Part shown: in pieces, positions 49,001-56,712 of the stretch
Position numbering within the stretch: position 1 is the first letter of the stretch
How the letters are laid out: the number at the start of each line of letters is the position of its first letter
Source of the DNA: Leptospira wolffii serovar Khorat str. Khorat-H2
GTDB taxonomy: Bacteria > Spirochaetota > Leptospiria > Leptospirales > Leptospiraceae
Direction: 5' to 3'
Length of the DNA stretch: 64,000 nucleotides
Assembly: GCF_000306115.2 (NCBI RefSeq)
Contig: NZ_AKWX02000013.1
Location: 248,001 to 312,000 of the forward strand
Program-made: the position numbers and the translations under genes
The notes under the pieces: generated by a model
What the model was told of the DNA's origin: nothing
The model's database searches: none
The model's input: only the letters and a program-made list of their open reading frames with translations

Positions 49001-49408
49001 ATCCAAGAGTCGATCCGGATCGGGAGTCTCTCTGCCTTTAGGAAGCAGATACGATTTTAGAATCGGATATTTCCGGATCAGATCGGGAGACCTCAATAGA
49101 ACGGAGTAAATCTGGAACTTTCTGCTATCGTTTTGTAGAAAGGGTCTGGATCTAGAATCGATATTCGGGGAGAATTTACCTAGTAGCAATTCTTCCAGAA
49201 TTTTTTCGAGAAACAGAAACCTAAGATTGAACACCACTCCGGATCTTCTCACAAGATCCAGATACAACCAAGTCTCCATACTCTTATTGGGAATCACGAT
49301 TAAAGGGGAATGCAATCCTCTCTCCCTACGGATCTCTTCCCGGATGGATTCGTGTAAGGATCCCGAAAGGTCGGAAAGATCGTCTGATCCGAAAACAGTA
49401 ATGGACAT
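45995..49408 (-). CDS. recC: Exodeoxyribonuclease V gamma subunit RecC
   Basis: 1137 residues with an AAGG site before the ATG. The opening SPLIVIPNKSMETWLYLDL and the helicase-like fold without intact ATP-binding motifs match RecC. VSALQPMRPIPFRHIYILGL and GEGLFPGSD form the most recognisable RecC segment (about 650). RecC holds the complex together, splits the strands and, in E. coli, reads Chi. Whether Chi recognition is kept here is unknown. It follows a small exported protein by 6 bases and is the first rec gene of the run. Confidence 0.9.
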   Translation of the reverse strand: MSITVFGSDDLSDLSGSLHESIREEIRRERGLHSPLIVIPNKSMETWLYLDLVRRSGVVFNLRFLFLEKILEELLLGKFSPNIDSRSRPFLQNDSRKFQIYSVLLRSPDLIRKYPILKSYLLPKGRETPDPDRLLDLSGRMAKYFKDYELHRQDWIRNWTGEKYSLLRVPGEDIWEEIATQSEIFFFQKELYSYISESSQKENLISYSMKIGTDEEKAPTGPPIDLHLFALSQLSGTYIAIFRNLLPEVNLKVYQFGIPQDSEVPGRERSEICRNWANPFRSLRKTWEKAGAEFVDLKNSGASKQSVKESVLGKFQKYLIYGSLNKDRLPPDRSLTILEAPGKQREVEAVFQNILAKLSDSPETKLTDFGIFCADLASYRPAIETVFDGGIIAKLSQKESKVGTRTLAYTIRDVLAGEASKYTSAVLSLFPLLSGQRSRADLFQLFKSPCFQSKWGIDSITVEEWSLLAENLELYQDDFTEESEPVSFSFRKGFVRLAAGYILPEEEEFSLPVSPYDSGSESSELWISIWARISRSLNGFQKRLSDPKMDGSSILESFLSLVSEILTSKIPESEEEEIELNLRDSFEELKDFDWDPKDPKDRIRFLEAFVKQSSQEIQVRKGKYLTGGITVSALQPMRPIPFRHIYILGLGEGLFPGSDDKSAFNLRHISPREGDIGLRSLNESLLYETILSAKESLVLSFVSENITNDESIAPSSSLLLIEQALKENVLLPESHLRSKVPLNKHSKEYFSSSETEARNDFLKNYDLSSSLIHGSDSDRILYSKKILGADSSPAISAIQNVGETKEIDWNELVKFCKSPLAYHMQRRFGLYVEEISETDTKSEEPFRISNELGFLSDIWNDSLRPRENFEPRNLYDSLKDVFFLWEKKGMTPRGIYRDVEFLSKARKIRDLASSLEETLSGSKVYTGLSFGASQKKEPLLALPSVPWKKKEFSLDLQGLKENILLKKEANGEDSILFIYPNSSKKLKNLIEPYLAQCLLDRLSGNSHPRSVIAILGYGDSPVVLPMNRKGQENIRKKFLDDLITEFLEPKSSLISPKLWEDFPDRSNSSAQEDQDSFRELSEEYLIWAKESVQYDPEIYLDRVLRLLSYPQDYVTEGDFALCLKLYEPIMKAIYAKE

Positions 49409-49414
49409 GAGGCC

Positions 49415-50053
49415 TTATTTCAGGAGAGCTTCGAAATAATCGATGCTATCGTAGCGATTCGTAACGAGCTGGTCCGGTATGTATTTCAAATATTCCAAAA
49501 GGTTTCCGTCTTTTTTCAAAAGTCTCAAAAAATTTCCCGCCTGATAAACGGAACCGGATCCGCTACAGAATTTTTCCAAATCCACGATCTTTTCCTCGTC
49601 CCCGTCGGCGCATTTCGCCAAAGGAAGAAGGTGTCTGGAGGCCTCGGAAAAAGACATTACATAATAATAATTAAGTTCCCCGTTCTTACCGAAGGAATAA
49701 TTGATGCAGGATTCTCCGATGCAGGAACTGAATTCGAAAGGATTCATATCGGAAACCTTCTTGAATTGGCTTAACGGTATAAAATCATATTTGCCGACCC
49801 AGCCGGAGACGCATCTTTCTCCCTCGCAACGCCCGGTTCTGATTTCGAATAACTCGTTCCCCTGAGCGTCCTTTTTCTTATTCAGGATTTCCACGATTTC
49901 CAGTTCGTCCAACGGAACCTTTTTCTTGGAATCTCCTCCCAAACCAGGGAGATCCACGTTTTGCATTACGATGACCGCTTCTTCGGATAAGATCGGGCCG
50001 GAAAGAAAAAATAAGGATAGGATTAAGAATGGGAAATATTTGCGTTTGGACAT
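49415..50053 (-). CDS. Hypothetical exported protein
   Basis: 212 residues with a clear signal peptide (FPFLILSLFFLSGPILSEE, cut after about residue 23). The mature part begins AVIVMQNVDLPGLGGDSKKK, and the segment IVEILNKKKDAQ-x-x-LFEIRTGRCEGERCVSGWVG looks like an SH3-like fold with a Cys pair. Two more cysteines (SSCIGESC) suggest disulfides. Predicted location is the periplasm or surface. It sits 9 bases after the membrane-protein gene and 6 bases before recC. Co-transcription with DNA repair genes is probably incidental. I do not recognise a family with certainty. Confidence 0.6.
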   Translation of the reverse strand: MSKRKYFPFLILSLFFLSGPILSEEAVIVMQNVDLPGLGGDSKKKVPLDELEIVEILNKKKDAQGNELFEIRTGRCEGERCVSGWVGKYDFIPLSQFKKVSDMNPFEFSSCIGESCINYSFGKNGELNYYYVMSFSEASRHLLPLAKCADGDEEKIVDLEKFCSGSGSVYQAGNFLRLLKKDGNLLEYLKYIPDQLVTNRYDSIDYFEALLK

Positions 50054-50062
50054 CTTTGAAAA

Positions 50063-50557
50063 TCAAAAGTCCTTCTGTGGATTCACATTATAATAGGACT
50101 GGATCCCTCGGGATAGAGTGTAGAATAAATACCAAAACATAGAGATCGCCGAGTCCGCAAAGAAAAGAATCGCTTCATTCCCCGAACCTTGTTTGTCCAT
50201 TTCTACGATTGGACTTTTCGGGATCGAGAGTTCGAGAAGGAATACGCCTAGTACAGCTAAGGCAAAACAATGGACGAGAAGAATGTACCGTATCGCTTTC
50301 CAAGAGCCCGCTACGGTGACTCGGAGATATCTCATGAAAATCAGGGTGAATACGAGTATCGTGAAAAACCCGTAGAAAATACGAGCGAACCATCCCGTAG
50401 GATCTTTTTCCAAATAAAGAGAGGCGCTGCAACCCAGGCCGGCGGTGGCCCAGACTCCTAAGATAATTCGAAGAACGCAATAGCCGGAGAAGATTTTCAG
50501 AATCAAAGAGAAATCACCGTTTTGAAAAATGGGTGGCAGCTTTTTGGGAAACTGCAT
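50063..50557 (-). CDS. Hypothetical four-helix membrane protein
   Basis: 164 residues from the ATG at 50557; a TTG at 50596 would add 13 residues, and neither start has a good ribosome-binding site. Four hydrophobic helices are visible, including LILKIFSGYCVLRIILGVWA, FARIFYGFFTILVFTLIFM, ILLVHCFALAVLGVFLLEL and AISMFWYLFYTLS. The pattern resembles small DUF2569-like membrane proteins, but I cannot confirm this. It is upstream of the exported protein and recCBD on the same strand, separated from the SDR gene by about 220 bases. Confidence 0.5.
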   Translation of the reverse strand: MQFPKKLPPIFQNGDFSLILKIFSGYCVLRIILGVWATAGLGCSASLYLEKDPTGWFARIFYGFFTILVFTLIFMRYLRVTVAGSWKAIRYILLVHCFALAVLGVFLLELSIPKSPIVEMDKQGSGNEAILFFADSAISMFWYLFYTLSRGIQSYYNVNPQKDF

Positions 50558-50647
50558 GCATAAGAGGGAGACTGAAAGCTCAGGTCTTTTTTTCAAGCCG
50601 GAACATTCTTCTCATGAGACCTTCCGACCGAAAGATCGAAAATCCTG

Positions 50648-50672
50648 AGAGAGAGGGCGAATCGCCTTTCTC
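50648..50672 (-). terminator. GC-rich hairpin in the SDR-downstream spacer
   Basis: On the minus strand, GAGAAAGGCGA and TCGCCCTCTCTC form an imperfect stem with a nearly closed loop, followed by CTCTCAGGATTTT. It lies about 100 bases after the SDR stop and before the four-helix membrane protein gene, so it may end the SDR transcript. Confidence 0.4.
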
Positions 50673-50758
50673 CGGAATCTAATGCGACATAATGCTGATT
50701 ATCGGAAGTAAGGGCCTTCTCAATAAGGATCGATAGGCCAATCCCGCCGTGTCTTCAC

Positions 50759-50788
50759 CCGTATTTGTAGTACCTTCTACAAATACGG
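50759..50788. repeat. 12-bp perfect hairpin spanning the SDR stop codon
   Basis: CCGTATTTGTAG and its complement flank a 6-base loop; the SDR stop codon (50777-50779) lies in the stem. There is no T tract after it. It could stabilise the 3' end or slow the terminating ribosome. Confidence 0.6.
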
Positions 50789-51619
50789 CGCCAGAATCCG
50801 ATTCGTGGCCTCTCGGATCTTAGATCTAAGCCCCGAATCCAGGGCGATTCCTTTCCAGGGAAGTTCTTTACGACCGTCGAAATACTTTCCCGAGACCTTT
50901 TCCAGACCCGGAGCATCCGCAAGATAAATGGAGGTTTGGGCTCCTTCTTCCGGGCTGATGAAGAATAGATTCTGGATCCCTGCGAAAATCAATCTCAAGG
51001 GACCGGATACATCCCTAAAAAGAGAACTCCGTACCACCCCTGGATGCAATGCGTTGATCGTGACCTTACTTCCTGTTCGTAGTTCCTCCGCCAAATCCAT
51101 CGTGAAGAACGCATTATAAAGCTTGGAATCCGAATATGCTCCCATCCAGGAGAATTTGATCCTCTTATCTAGGTCCTCGGGATCCGGATTCCCATTTTTA
51201 TGTAATTTGGAACTTACGACTACGATTCTTCCCTGGGAGGATTTTTCAAGATTCGGAAGTAGAATCCTCGTAAGTAAAGAATGAGCTAGATGGTTGACCG
51301 CGAAATTCAGCTCGTAACCGTCAGAAGATTCCTTTCTTCGCAAAGGCATCACTCCGGCGTTATTGATAAGACAGTCTATGACCGGATACCTTTCCTTCAA
51401 CTCCCGACCGATCCGTTGCACGTCTTTTAAGGAAGATAGATCGCCTATCACGTATTCCACTCTCGTGCTTCCGGGAATCTTAGCGGCTTCTTCTATTATC
51501 TTATCCGCTTTTTCCTTACTTCTCGCTACTAGAGTGATAGCCCATCCTCTTTCCGCTAGACCTTGTACCGTGGCTCTCCCGATTCCTTCCGTTCCGCCGG
51601 TGATAATGACGCGCTTCAA
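50777..51619 (-). CDS. Short-chain dehydrogenase/reductase
   Basis: 280 residues from a TTG at 51619 preceded by AGGGAGG; no ATG fits as well. The Rossmann motif is ITGGTEGIGRATVQGLAERG, followed by DLSSLKD, NNAGVM and the catalytic Ser-Tyr-Lys set in VVVSSKLHKNG and YSDSKLYN. The overall look is of the retinol-dehydrogenase/WW-oxidoreductase-like SDR group, which uses NADP(H). The substrate is unknown. A perfect TATAAT lies at 51652-51657 on the minus strand inside the 3' end of the Cys-rich gene, but no good -35 box goes with it. The gene follows the Cys-rich protein gene by 33 bases. Confidence 0.85.
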   Translation of the reverse strand: MKRVIITGGTEGIGRATVQGLAERGWAITLVARSKEKADKIIEEAAKIPGSTRVEYVIGDLSSLKDVQRIGRELKERYPVIDCLINNAGVMPLRRKESSDGYELNFAVNHLAHSLLTRILLPNLEKSSQGRIVVVSSKLHKNGNPDPEDLDKRIKFSWMGAYSDSKLYNAFFTMDLAEELRTGSKVTINALHPGVVRSSLFRDVSGPLRLIFAGIQNLFFISPEEGAQTSIYLADAPGLEKVSGKYFDGRKELPWKGIALDSGLRSKIREATNRILAPYL

Positions 51620-51652
51620 ATTCTTTTCCTCCCTAGGATCATTCGAATATAA

Positions 51653-52039
51653 TTATAATGCTTTGGACTTAGACGGATCCGACTTTTTAGGAAGAAGATC
51701 TTTGCATCTCTTACTTAAGTAGTCCGAATTTTCCGAAAGACAACGTATCACATTTTTGCCCTTGTCCGAACAAAATTTGTCTCGGTCTTCCTTACAGGCC
51801 TCTAGCCGCTGTTTGGCGAGCTCCCGGATTTCCCCGATCAAAGCCTTACATTCCTCTCCTAAGGAATCCTCCTTGTCTTTGAGGCAATTGATAGTCTCCC
51901 CTTTAGGGACGGTTTTGCAGAATTTTTCAACGTCCTGTTTGCAGGAGTCCTTATGCGCGTGAGGCGCACCTTCTTCGTGAGCGTATACTGAGAACGAGAT
52001 CCAGAAAAAAAGGCATAGATGCGCCGTAAGTTGTTTCAT
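51653..52039 (-). CDS. Small Cys-rich exported protein (GLG1-like repeats)
   Basis: 128 residues from the ATG at 52039 with GGAG upstream; longer in-frame starts up to 52111 lack support. A signal peptide ends near YAHEEGAPHAH. The mature part has a repeated pattern C-x-x-D-x-x-K-F-C ... C-L ... L-x-x-x-C, twice (for example SCKQDVEKFCKTVP and ACKEDRDKFCSDKG). This is the pattern of the cysteine-rich GLG1 repeats known from Golgi apparatus protein 1 and from many bacterial periplasmic proteins. Its function is not known. The His/Glu-rich start of the mature protein could bind metal. Confidence 0.75.
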   Translation of the reverse strand: MKQLTAHLCLFFWISFSVYAHEEGAPHAHKDSCKQDVEKFCKTVPKGETINCLKDKEDSLGEECKALIGEIRELAKQRLEACKEDRDKFCSDKGKNVIRCLSENSDYLSKRCKDLLPKKSDPSKSKAL

Positions 52040-52563
52040 TCTGACTCCAAAAAACTTTATCAATCCCATACAACGTCGACTCAGACCTTGAAAAAGTATT
52101 TCGGTTTCCACCTTTTGATATTCTTTCGAAAGGGAGTCCCATTCTTACCACGAGAAGCCGTATAATTCTTGTAGCCGATTCTGTGATGGCCTTCGAAAAA
52201 CAGCCAAGATTCGCGTATACTACAATCTTCTTTCACTTCTTTTAATAATATTCGAGCGCTCTCAGTCGTTTTTATGATAGGATGAGATTTGTGAATTTAC
52301 GTAGATTCTTGTCCATACAGTGCCTAGTGCTTCAACTCATGAGGTTGCATACACTTCGTCGGACCCGTGTTCAAGAAACTTAGTATACTTTAAGGGGCTT
52401 GCATCTTCTGAACAGATAATTTATTTTGCAAATAGGGGATTTTTGTTTTTTCCGCACTCTATCGGAAAAAGAGTTTCGGTATTGATCCAGGTAGAGAACA
52501 CTATCCACCTATTCAGATAGAAAAAACACCGCAAGGGTGAAACAGAAATCGCAAGGCAAGGAT
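52040..52563. other. AT-richer spacer with a gene relic
   Basis: About 520 bases without an intact gene. The left part holds an open but start-less reading frame on the minus strand (52081-52296). The right part contains an 8-bp inverted repeat TTTTTCCG/CGGAAAAA at 52447-52470 and a weak promoter match, TTGCAT at 52399-52404 with TATTTT at 52422-52427 (17-base spacer), that could serve the gene at 52564. Composition is visibly more AT-rich than the flanking genes. Confidence 0.45.
52081..52296 (-). pseudogene. Start-less gene relic, unknown family
   Basis: An open frame of 71 codons on the minus strand has no ATG and is preceded directly by a stop codon; the first usable start is a GTG about 20 codons in. 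Its translation looks like real protein, rich in Trp, Phe, Tyr and Lys: SWLFFEGHHRIGYKNYTASR and then GTPFRKNIKRWKPKYFF before the stop. I do not recognise it. It is best read as the 3' end of a gene whose 5' part has been lost; a short intact GTG-started protein is the alternative. Confidence 0.4.
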
Positions 52564-53076
52564 ATGGATTACGAAAAGGAAAAAAAGAAACTTCTCTCTG
52601 CGAAAACGCCAGAGCAGTATATTGAATTTTCCATCAAATCAAAGTTAGAAGGACCCAAGAAGTCCAGTATTACCACAGAATGGTTAAATAAATCCGGTTA
52701 TTCAATAGATGACATAAAATATGCAAGAAATAGGCACCCTTTTTGGAGAGAAAAAAGAAATAAGGGCTCCTATGAAAGAAATAGCCGTCGTCTAGAGTAT
52801 CACAATTACTACAAAACCGACGAGAAGATCGTATGGGACGAAGCCAAATTATCCAAGTTCTACGATCTCAATCAGGAAGGTAATGCGGATCATGAATTGG
52901 CTAGGATCTTCAAGACTTCCATTCCTGCAGTGAATCATATTCGCAGAAAATTCCGCTTCTCCACTATCCTTCTGGAATTGGAAAAAAAGAAACCGAATAA
53001 GGCTGCAGTAATCAAACTAAGCAACCATTCAGAATCGGTTCTGAAGCGACTAATCAAAGAAAAAGGGAAAAAATAA
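52564..53076 (+). CDS. Hypothetical protein with possible helix-turn-helix
   Basis: 170 residues from the ATG at 52564, which has AAGGCAAGGAT upstream; a GTG at 52537 is possible. The protein is strongly basic and helical, without membrane segments or signal. The segment FYDLNQEGNADHELARIFKT followed by SIPAVNHIRRKFRF looks like a helix-turn-helix with the usual A-R-x-F-x-x-S/T spacing. Codons are more AT-rich than in its neighbours, which hints at separate origin. No family recognised; a DNA-binding role is a guess from the motif and the charge. Confidence 0.55.
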   Translation: MDYEKEKKKLLSAKTPEQYIEFSIKSKLEGPKKSSITTEWLNKSGYSIDDIKYARNRHPFWREKRNKGSYERNSRRLEYHNYYKTDEKIVWDEAKLSKFYDLNQEGNADHELARIFKTSIPAVNHIRRKFRFSTILLELEKKKPNKAAVIKLSNHSESVLKRLIKEKGKK

Positions 53077-53085
53077 AATCCCTCT

Positions 53086-53115
53086 CTCGCTTCCTTTTCA
53101 AAAAGGATATGCGAG
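53086..53115 (+). terminator. Hairpin after the HTH-like gene
   Basis: Nested arms CTCGC/GCGAG and CCTTTT/AAAAGG form a stem about 10 bases after the stop codon. The following T tract is weak, so it is a low-confidence terminator. Confidence 0.35.
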
Positions 53116-53264
53116 TCTAAAATGCGAAATCCATTCAACCGCTTGAGCCTGGTCCTAGGGAGGAATCCCTCGGACAGGCGACCATCCCTATTCTCTCCCA
53201 ATCCCGCGAAACACTTGCAGATCGCCGAGGTCTCAGAAATTTGGAATAATCCGTTCCAAATACG

Positions 53265-54683
53265 ATGCAAATTAGAAACTTATCAATAATTTTTTTCCTA
53301 CTCTTAGTAAATTCCTTCCTGATCGGCGCCCCCGTAGACGACTTTTTGACCCCCGAGCCGACTTCGGAAAGAAAGACCAAAAAATCCGGGGAAAATTCTA
53401 CCGCTCCCGAGAAACGCGAAATCCCTAAGGAAGAGGAAACTAAACCTTCTCCCGCAATTCATTCTAAGAAGGAGAAGGAAGAATCCGTCGCCTCCCAATC
53501 TTCTTCCACTTCTTCTCATAAATCCAAAAGGGTGCAGAGAAGGAAGAAATCCAAAACCGCGTCCAAGAAGGTCTCTCCGACCGAAAAAGGAAAAGAAGAG
53601 AAGGTCGCTCTTCCCAAAAAGTATGAGAATACGGTTCCAGGAGTCTCGGATCTTCCTCCTAAAACTTCCTACGATTCTAAGAGCTCCGGAGCGGAATCTC
53701 CTGGGCACGGCAAAGGAATCCCGGTACTATGTTACCATCACTTGGTGGGAAACGGGGATCCGATGGGCGGATACAACTTGGATCCGAATCTTTTGGAGGA
53801 GCAATTTAAGTTTCTACAAGGTCTAGGCTACCAAACGGTTAGTCTGGATCAATTTTACGCGTATATCCAAGGAAAGGCGGGTAACGATTTTCCGAAACGG
53901 CCTATTCTTCTTACTTTCGACGACGGCTCCATAACCCATAGAAATGTGCTTGTTCCCCTCTTGAAAAAGTACGGCTTCCGAGCTTCCGTCTTCATTTATC
54001 CTACCGTTATCTCCAATCCTAAGTACAAATATTATCTCAGCTGGGCGGAACTGAAAGACGCCTTGGATAGCGGAGTTCTAGACATCGGATCTCATACGGT
54101 ATACCATCCCAAACTGCCTGCGATGAAAAGAGCGGAAATCAGGCAACAGTTACGGGACTCCAAAGCTACTTTAGAAGCCAAGACAGGAAGAAAGATCCAA
54201 GATCTTGCCTATCCGTTCGGACTATTCGATGTGAGAGTCATTGAAGAAGCTAAGGCCGCCGGATACAGAATGGCATTCACGGTGAATCGAGGTAAGAATA
54301 TTCCCGGTACGGATCCCTATACGGTTCATAGAGCCTTGATCGCTTGGGGAATCAGCCAAAAGACTTTCAATGCGATTCTAACGACCGCTCCCCCTTCCAA
54401 AATTCGCTTGGGGATCGCGGACGGATCCTGGGTCAATCCGGGAGAAACATTTAACGTAGGAGTGGAAGGATTGGAGCCTTCCTCTATCACGATGCAAATC
54501 GGCGGAAAAGATAGAATCGTATCCAGAAAATCGGATACCGAATATACGGTTCGTATACCGGACTTTCATAAGACTACAAGCTATCCCACAATGGTAATCC
54601 GGGGTAAAAGTAAGGCGGGGATCACGAGCGAGACTCAGTTTCTATTCGTGAATCGACGAGAGTTCAAAAGAGACCCGGACTGA
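53265..54683 (+). CDS. Exported polysaccharide deacetylase (NodB fold)
   Basis: 472 residues. A signal peptide (about 1-22) is followed by a long Lys/Ser/Glu-rich disordered stretch (about 30-140). The NodB domain (about 150-370) has VLCYHHLVG, ILLTFDDGSITHRN with the catalytic and metal-binding Asp pair (about 218), and DIGSHTVYHPKLP with the two His ligands. YPFGLFDVRVIEEAKAAGYRMAFTVN is the later family motif. A C-terminal beta-rich domain of about 90 residues follows. It probably removes acetyl groups from an envelope or extracellular glycan (peptidoglycan or PNAG-like). The substrate is not determined. The gene stands alone. Confidence 0.88.
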   Translation: MQIRNLSIIFFLLLVNSFLIGAPVDDFLTPEPTSERKTKKSGENSTAPEKREIPKEEETKPSPAIHSKKEKEESVASQSSSTSSHKSKRVQRRKKSKTASKKVSPTEKGKEEKVALPKKYENTVPGVSDLPPKTSYDSKSSGAESPGHGKGIPVLCYHHLVGNGDPMGGYNLDPNLLEEQFKFLQGLGYQTVSLDQFYAYIQGKAGNDFPKRPILLTFDDGSITHRNVLVPLLKKYGFRASVFIYPTVISNPKYKYYLSWAELKDALDSGVLDIGSHTVYHPKLPAMKRAEIRQQLRDSKATLEAKTGRKIQDLAYPFGLFDVRVIEEAKAAGYRMAFTVNRGKNIPGTDPYTVHRALIAWGISQKTFNAILTTAPPSKIRLGIADGSWVNPGETFNVGVEGLEPSSITMQIGGKDRIVSRKSDTEYTVRIPDFHKTTSYPTMVIRGKSKAGITSETQFLFVNRREFKRDPD

Positions 54684-54693
54684 TCTTCGTTAG

Positions 54694-54719
54694 TCGGATA
54701 GGATTCCTATCTTATCCGA
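54694..54719 (+). terminator. Dyad after the deacetylase gene
   Basis: TCGGATA and TATCCGA flank an inner near-perfect palindrome (GATAGGA-T-TCCTATC), starting 10 bases after the stop codon. The T tract is weak (ATATTATACTT). Possible terminator. Confidence 0.4.
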
Positions 54720-54819
54720 TATTATACTTAAGGGAGTATGGTCGGATCTTCTGCAAATCGAAAGAGACTTTAGAAAGTTTTTTGACTGACAACCGCCCCT
54801 AGGTAAGAATATTTTCGGT

Positions 54820-56616
54820 ATGCCGAAGCGTTCGGAGAAACGAAAATCTACGGATCCGAAATTTCCATTCCTTGGACTTTTCCCTCTATTTCTTCTTTTT
54901 TCTCTAGTCTTATTCTTTCCTCAAAATTCCTTTTCGGAAGAAAACCGAACTACATCGGAGCCCATTTTTCTGGACTCCCATTCTCCCCGGAGGATCTATT
55001 TAAAATCGACTTTATCCTATTTAAAGGACGTATCCGGATCGCTAACCTGGCAGGAGCTCTCGGGAGGAGAATCGGATCTGGAATTCAAGAAACATCCGGA
55101 TAGGATTCCGGGTTTCGGATACGACTCTTCTCCTTATTGGCTTAAATTCGAAGTAGAGACGGAAGAGCCTCTCTCGGAAGAACGCTTTCTAGTTTTAGAA
55201 TATCCTCATATAGATTATATCGACGTCTTCTGGAGAGACTCCAAAAACAGAGAGGGCGAATATCATACCGGAGATATGCTTCCCTTTCGGGAAAGACCGA
55301 TCAAGGACAGGTATTTCGTATTCCCCCTCCCCTTGGAAGATAAGGGCAGAGTGGAGGTTATGCTCCGGGTCAAGTCCGAGGGCTCCCTTTCCCTTCCTCT
55401 GCAATTAGTCACTAAAAGTGAGTTGGAATCCTCCTCCCGTATTTCTCTTCTATTGAACGGAATGTATTTCGGCGCCTTGGGAGTAATGGTCTTTTATAAT
55501 TTCTTCCTACTACTGGGCATCCGGGAAAAAGCGTATTTATATTACGTATTTCTAATCGCCGGAGTCACCTATTTTACGATCATGATTTCCGGCTACGGAT
55601 TCTGGCTACTTCTTCCGAATTCTCCCCGATTCGTTAACTCCTCTTTTATCACGGTCACATGTATCATCATGATTTCTCTGGGTCTATTCGCCGAAGAATA
55701 TCTGCAGACCAGAAATCTCCATCCGATCACACATAAGATCATCCGAGGATTTACAGGCATTTGGATCGTATGCTTATTTTTGCCCTTTTTCGTCCCGCTC
55801 CAATATCTGCTACCGGTTAGCGCCATTCTTCCGATCGGGGAGATACTGCTACTGATCGTCATATCGGTCATCCAGACGGTGCGCAAGGATAGAAAGGCGA
55901 CCATTTTTCTAAGCGCCTGGGTCTTAAGCTTGATCGGGACCATCATATTCTCCCTAAACAAGTTGGGATTTTACGATTCCGAAGAAGTGGCTTCGGGAAT
56001 GTTAAAACTGGGTTTATTGAGCAACGTTATTCTACTCTCTCTCGGACTCGTGGATCGTATCAATACTTTCCGAAAAGAAAAAGACGAGTATAAGGAAAGG
56101 GCGGACAAACTCTTAGAACTTTCCCTCTTGGATCCTCTTACCGGAGTGGCCAACCGTAGATTCTTCGACCAGGAATTGGAAAGAGAATGGAACCGTTCCC
56201 TGAGAACGGAGAGACCCTTGTCGGTCCTCATGATAGACGTGGACTTTTTCAAAGCGTATAATGATACTTACGGGCACTTAAAGGGAGATCAAGTTCTAGA
56301 ACAAGTAGCTCAATCCTTGAAGGAATGTTTGAATCGTTCTTCGGATATGATCGCGCGCTTCGGCGGGGAAGAATTCGCGGTCATACTACCCGATACTCCG
56401 GTGGAAGGTGCGATCGTAGTCGCCTTAAATATGCTACAGACCGTCGAGGATATGGGCATCGAACATTCTCAAAGCACGTTCACTCGGGTCACCGTTTCCA
56501 TAGGCGTATCCAGCAATACGGATCACGATATCCATTCTTACCAGGAGTTACTGGGCCTAGCGGATAAGAATCTGTATGACGCGAAGGCATTCGGCAGAAA
56601 TCATATACGTCATTGA
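54820..56616 (+). CDS. 7TMR-DISM diguanylate cyclase (GGDEF)
   Basis: 598 residues. After a signal-like first helix (about 20-37) comes a periplasmic 7TMR-DISMED2 carbohydrate-binding-like domain (about 45-195), then seven membrane helices (about 205-410) of the 7TMR-DISM type, a short coiled linker and a GGDEF domain (about 435-598). The active-site loop is RFGGEEFAVILP (about 512) and LMIDVDFFKAYNDTYGH supplies the metal Asp. RSSD five residues before GGEEF is an intact I-site, so product inhibition by c-di-GMP is expected. It makes c-di-GMP in response to an unknown extracellular signal. The stop codon lies in a small GATCGTT/AACGATC hairpin. Confidence 0.92.
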   Translation: MPKRSEKRKSTDPKFPFLGLFPLFLLFSLVLFFPQNSFSEENRTTSEPIFLDSHSPRRIYLKSTLSYLKDVSGSLTWQELSGGESDLEFKKHPDRIPGFGYDSSPYWLKFEVETEEPLSEERFLVLEYPHIDYIDVFWRDSKNREGEYHTGDMLPFRERPIKDRYFVFPLPLEDKGRVEVMLRVKSEGSLSLPLQLVTKSELESSSRISLLLNGMYFGALGVMVFYNFFLLLGIREKAYLYYVFLIAGVTYFTIMISGYGFWLLLPNSPRFVNSSFITVTCIIMISLGLFAEEYLQTRNLHPITHKIIRGFTGIWIVCLFLPFFVPLQYLLPVSAILPIGEILLLIVISVIQTVRKDRKATIFLSAWVLSLIGTIIFSLNKLGFYDSEEVASGMLKLGLLSNVILLSLGLVDRINTFRKEKDEYKERADKLLELSLLDPLTGVANRRFFDQELEREWNRSLRTERPLSVLMIDVDFFKAYNDTYGHLKGDQVLEQVAQSLKECLNRSSDMIARFGGEEFAVILPDTPVEGAIVVALNMLQTVEDMGIEHSQSTFTRVTVSIGVSSNTDHDIHSYQELLGLADKNLYDAKAFGRNHIRH

Positions 56617-56712
56617 TCGTTATAAAACGATCGTTCGACAACTACAGGATATCATAATTTTTGAATTTTTCCTGGACCCGCTTTCAGGTAAGGATTAAAA
56701 TCGGTTCCCGCA

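Noticed and set aside
52320..52520. A 66-codon plus-strand frame in the AT-rich spacer
   Set aside because: No ribosome-binding site, no plausible protein features and an odd composition; it is more likely chance.
53121..53289. A short frame starting MRNPFNRLSLVL between the HTH-like gene and the deacetylase
   Set aside because: It overlaps the deacetylase start, lacks a ribosome-binding site and shows no family features.
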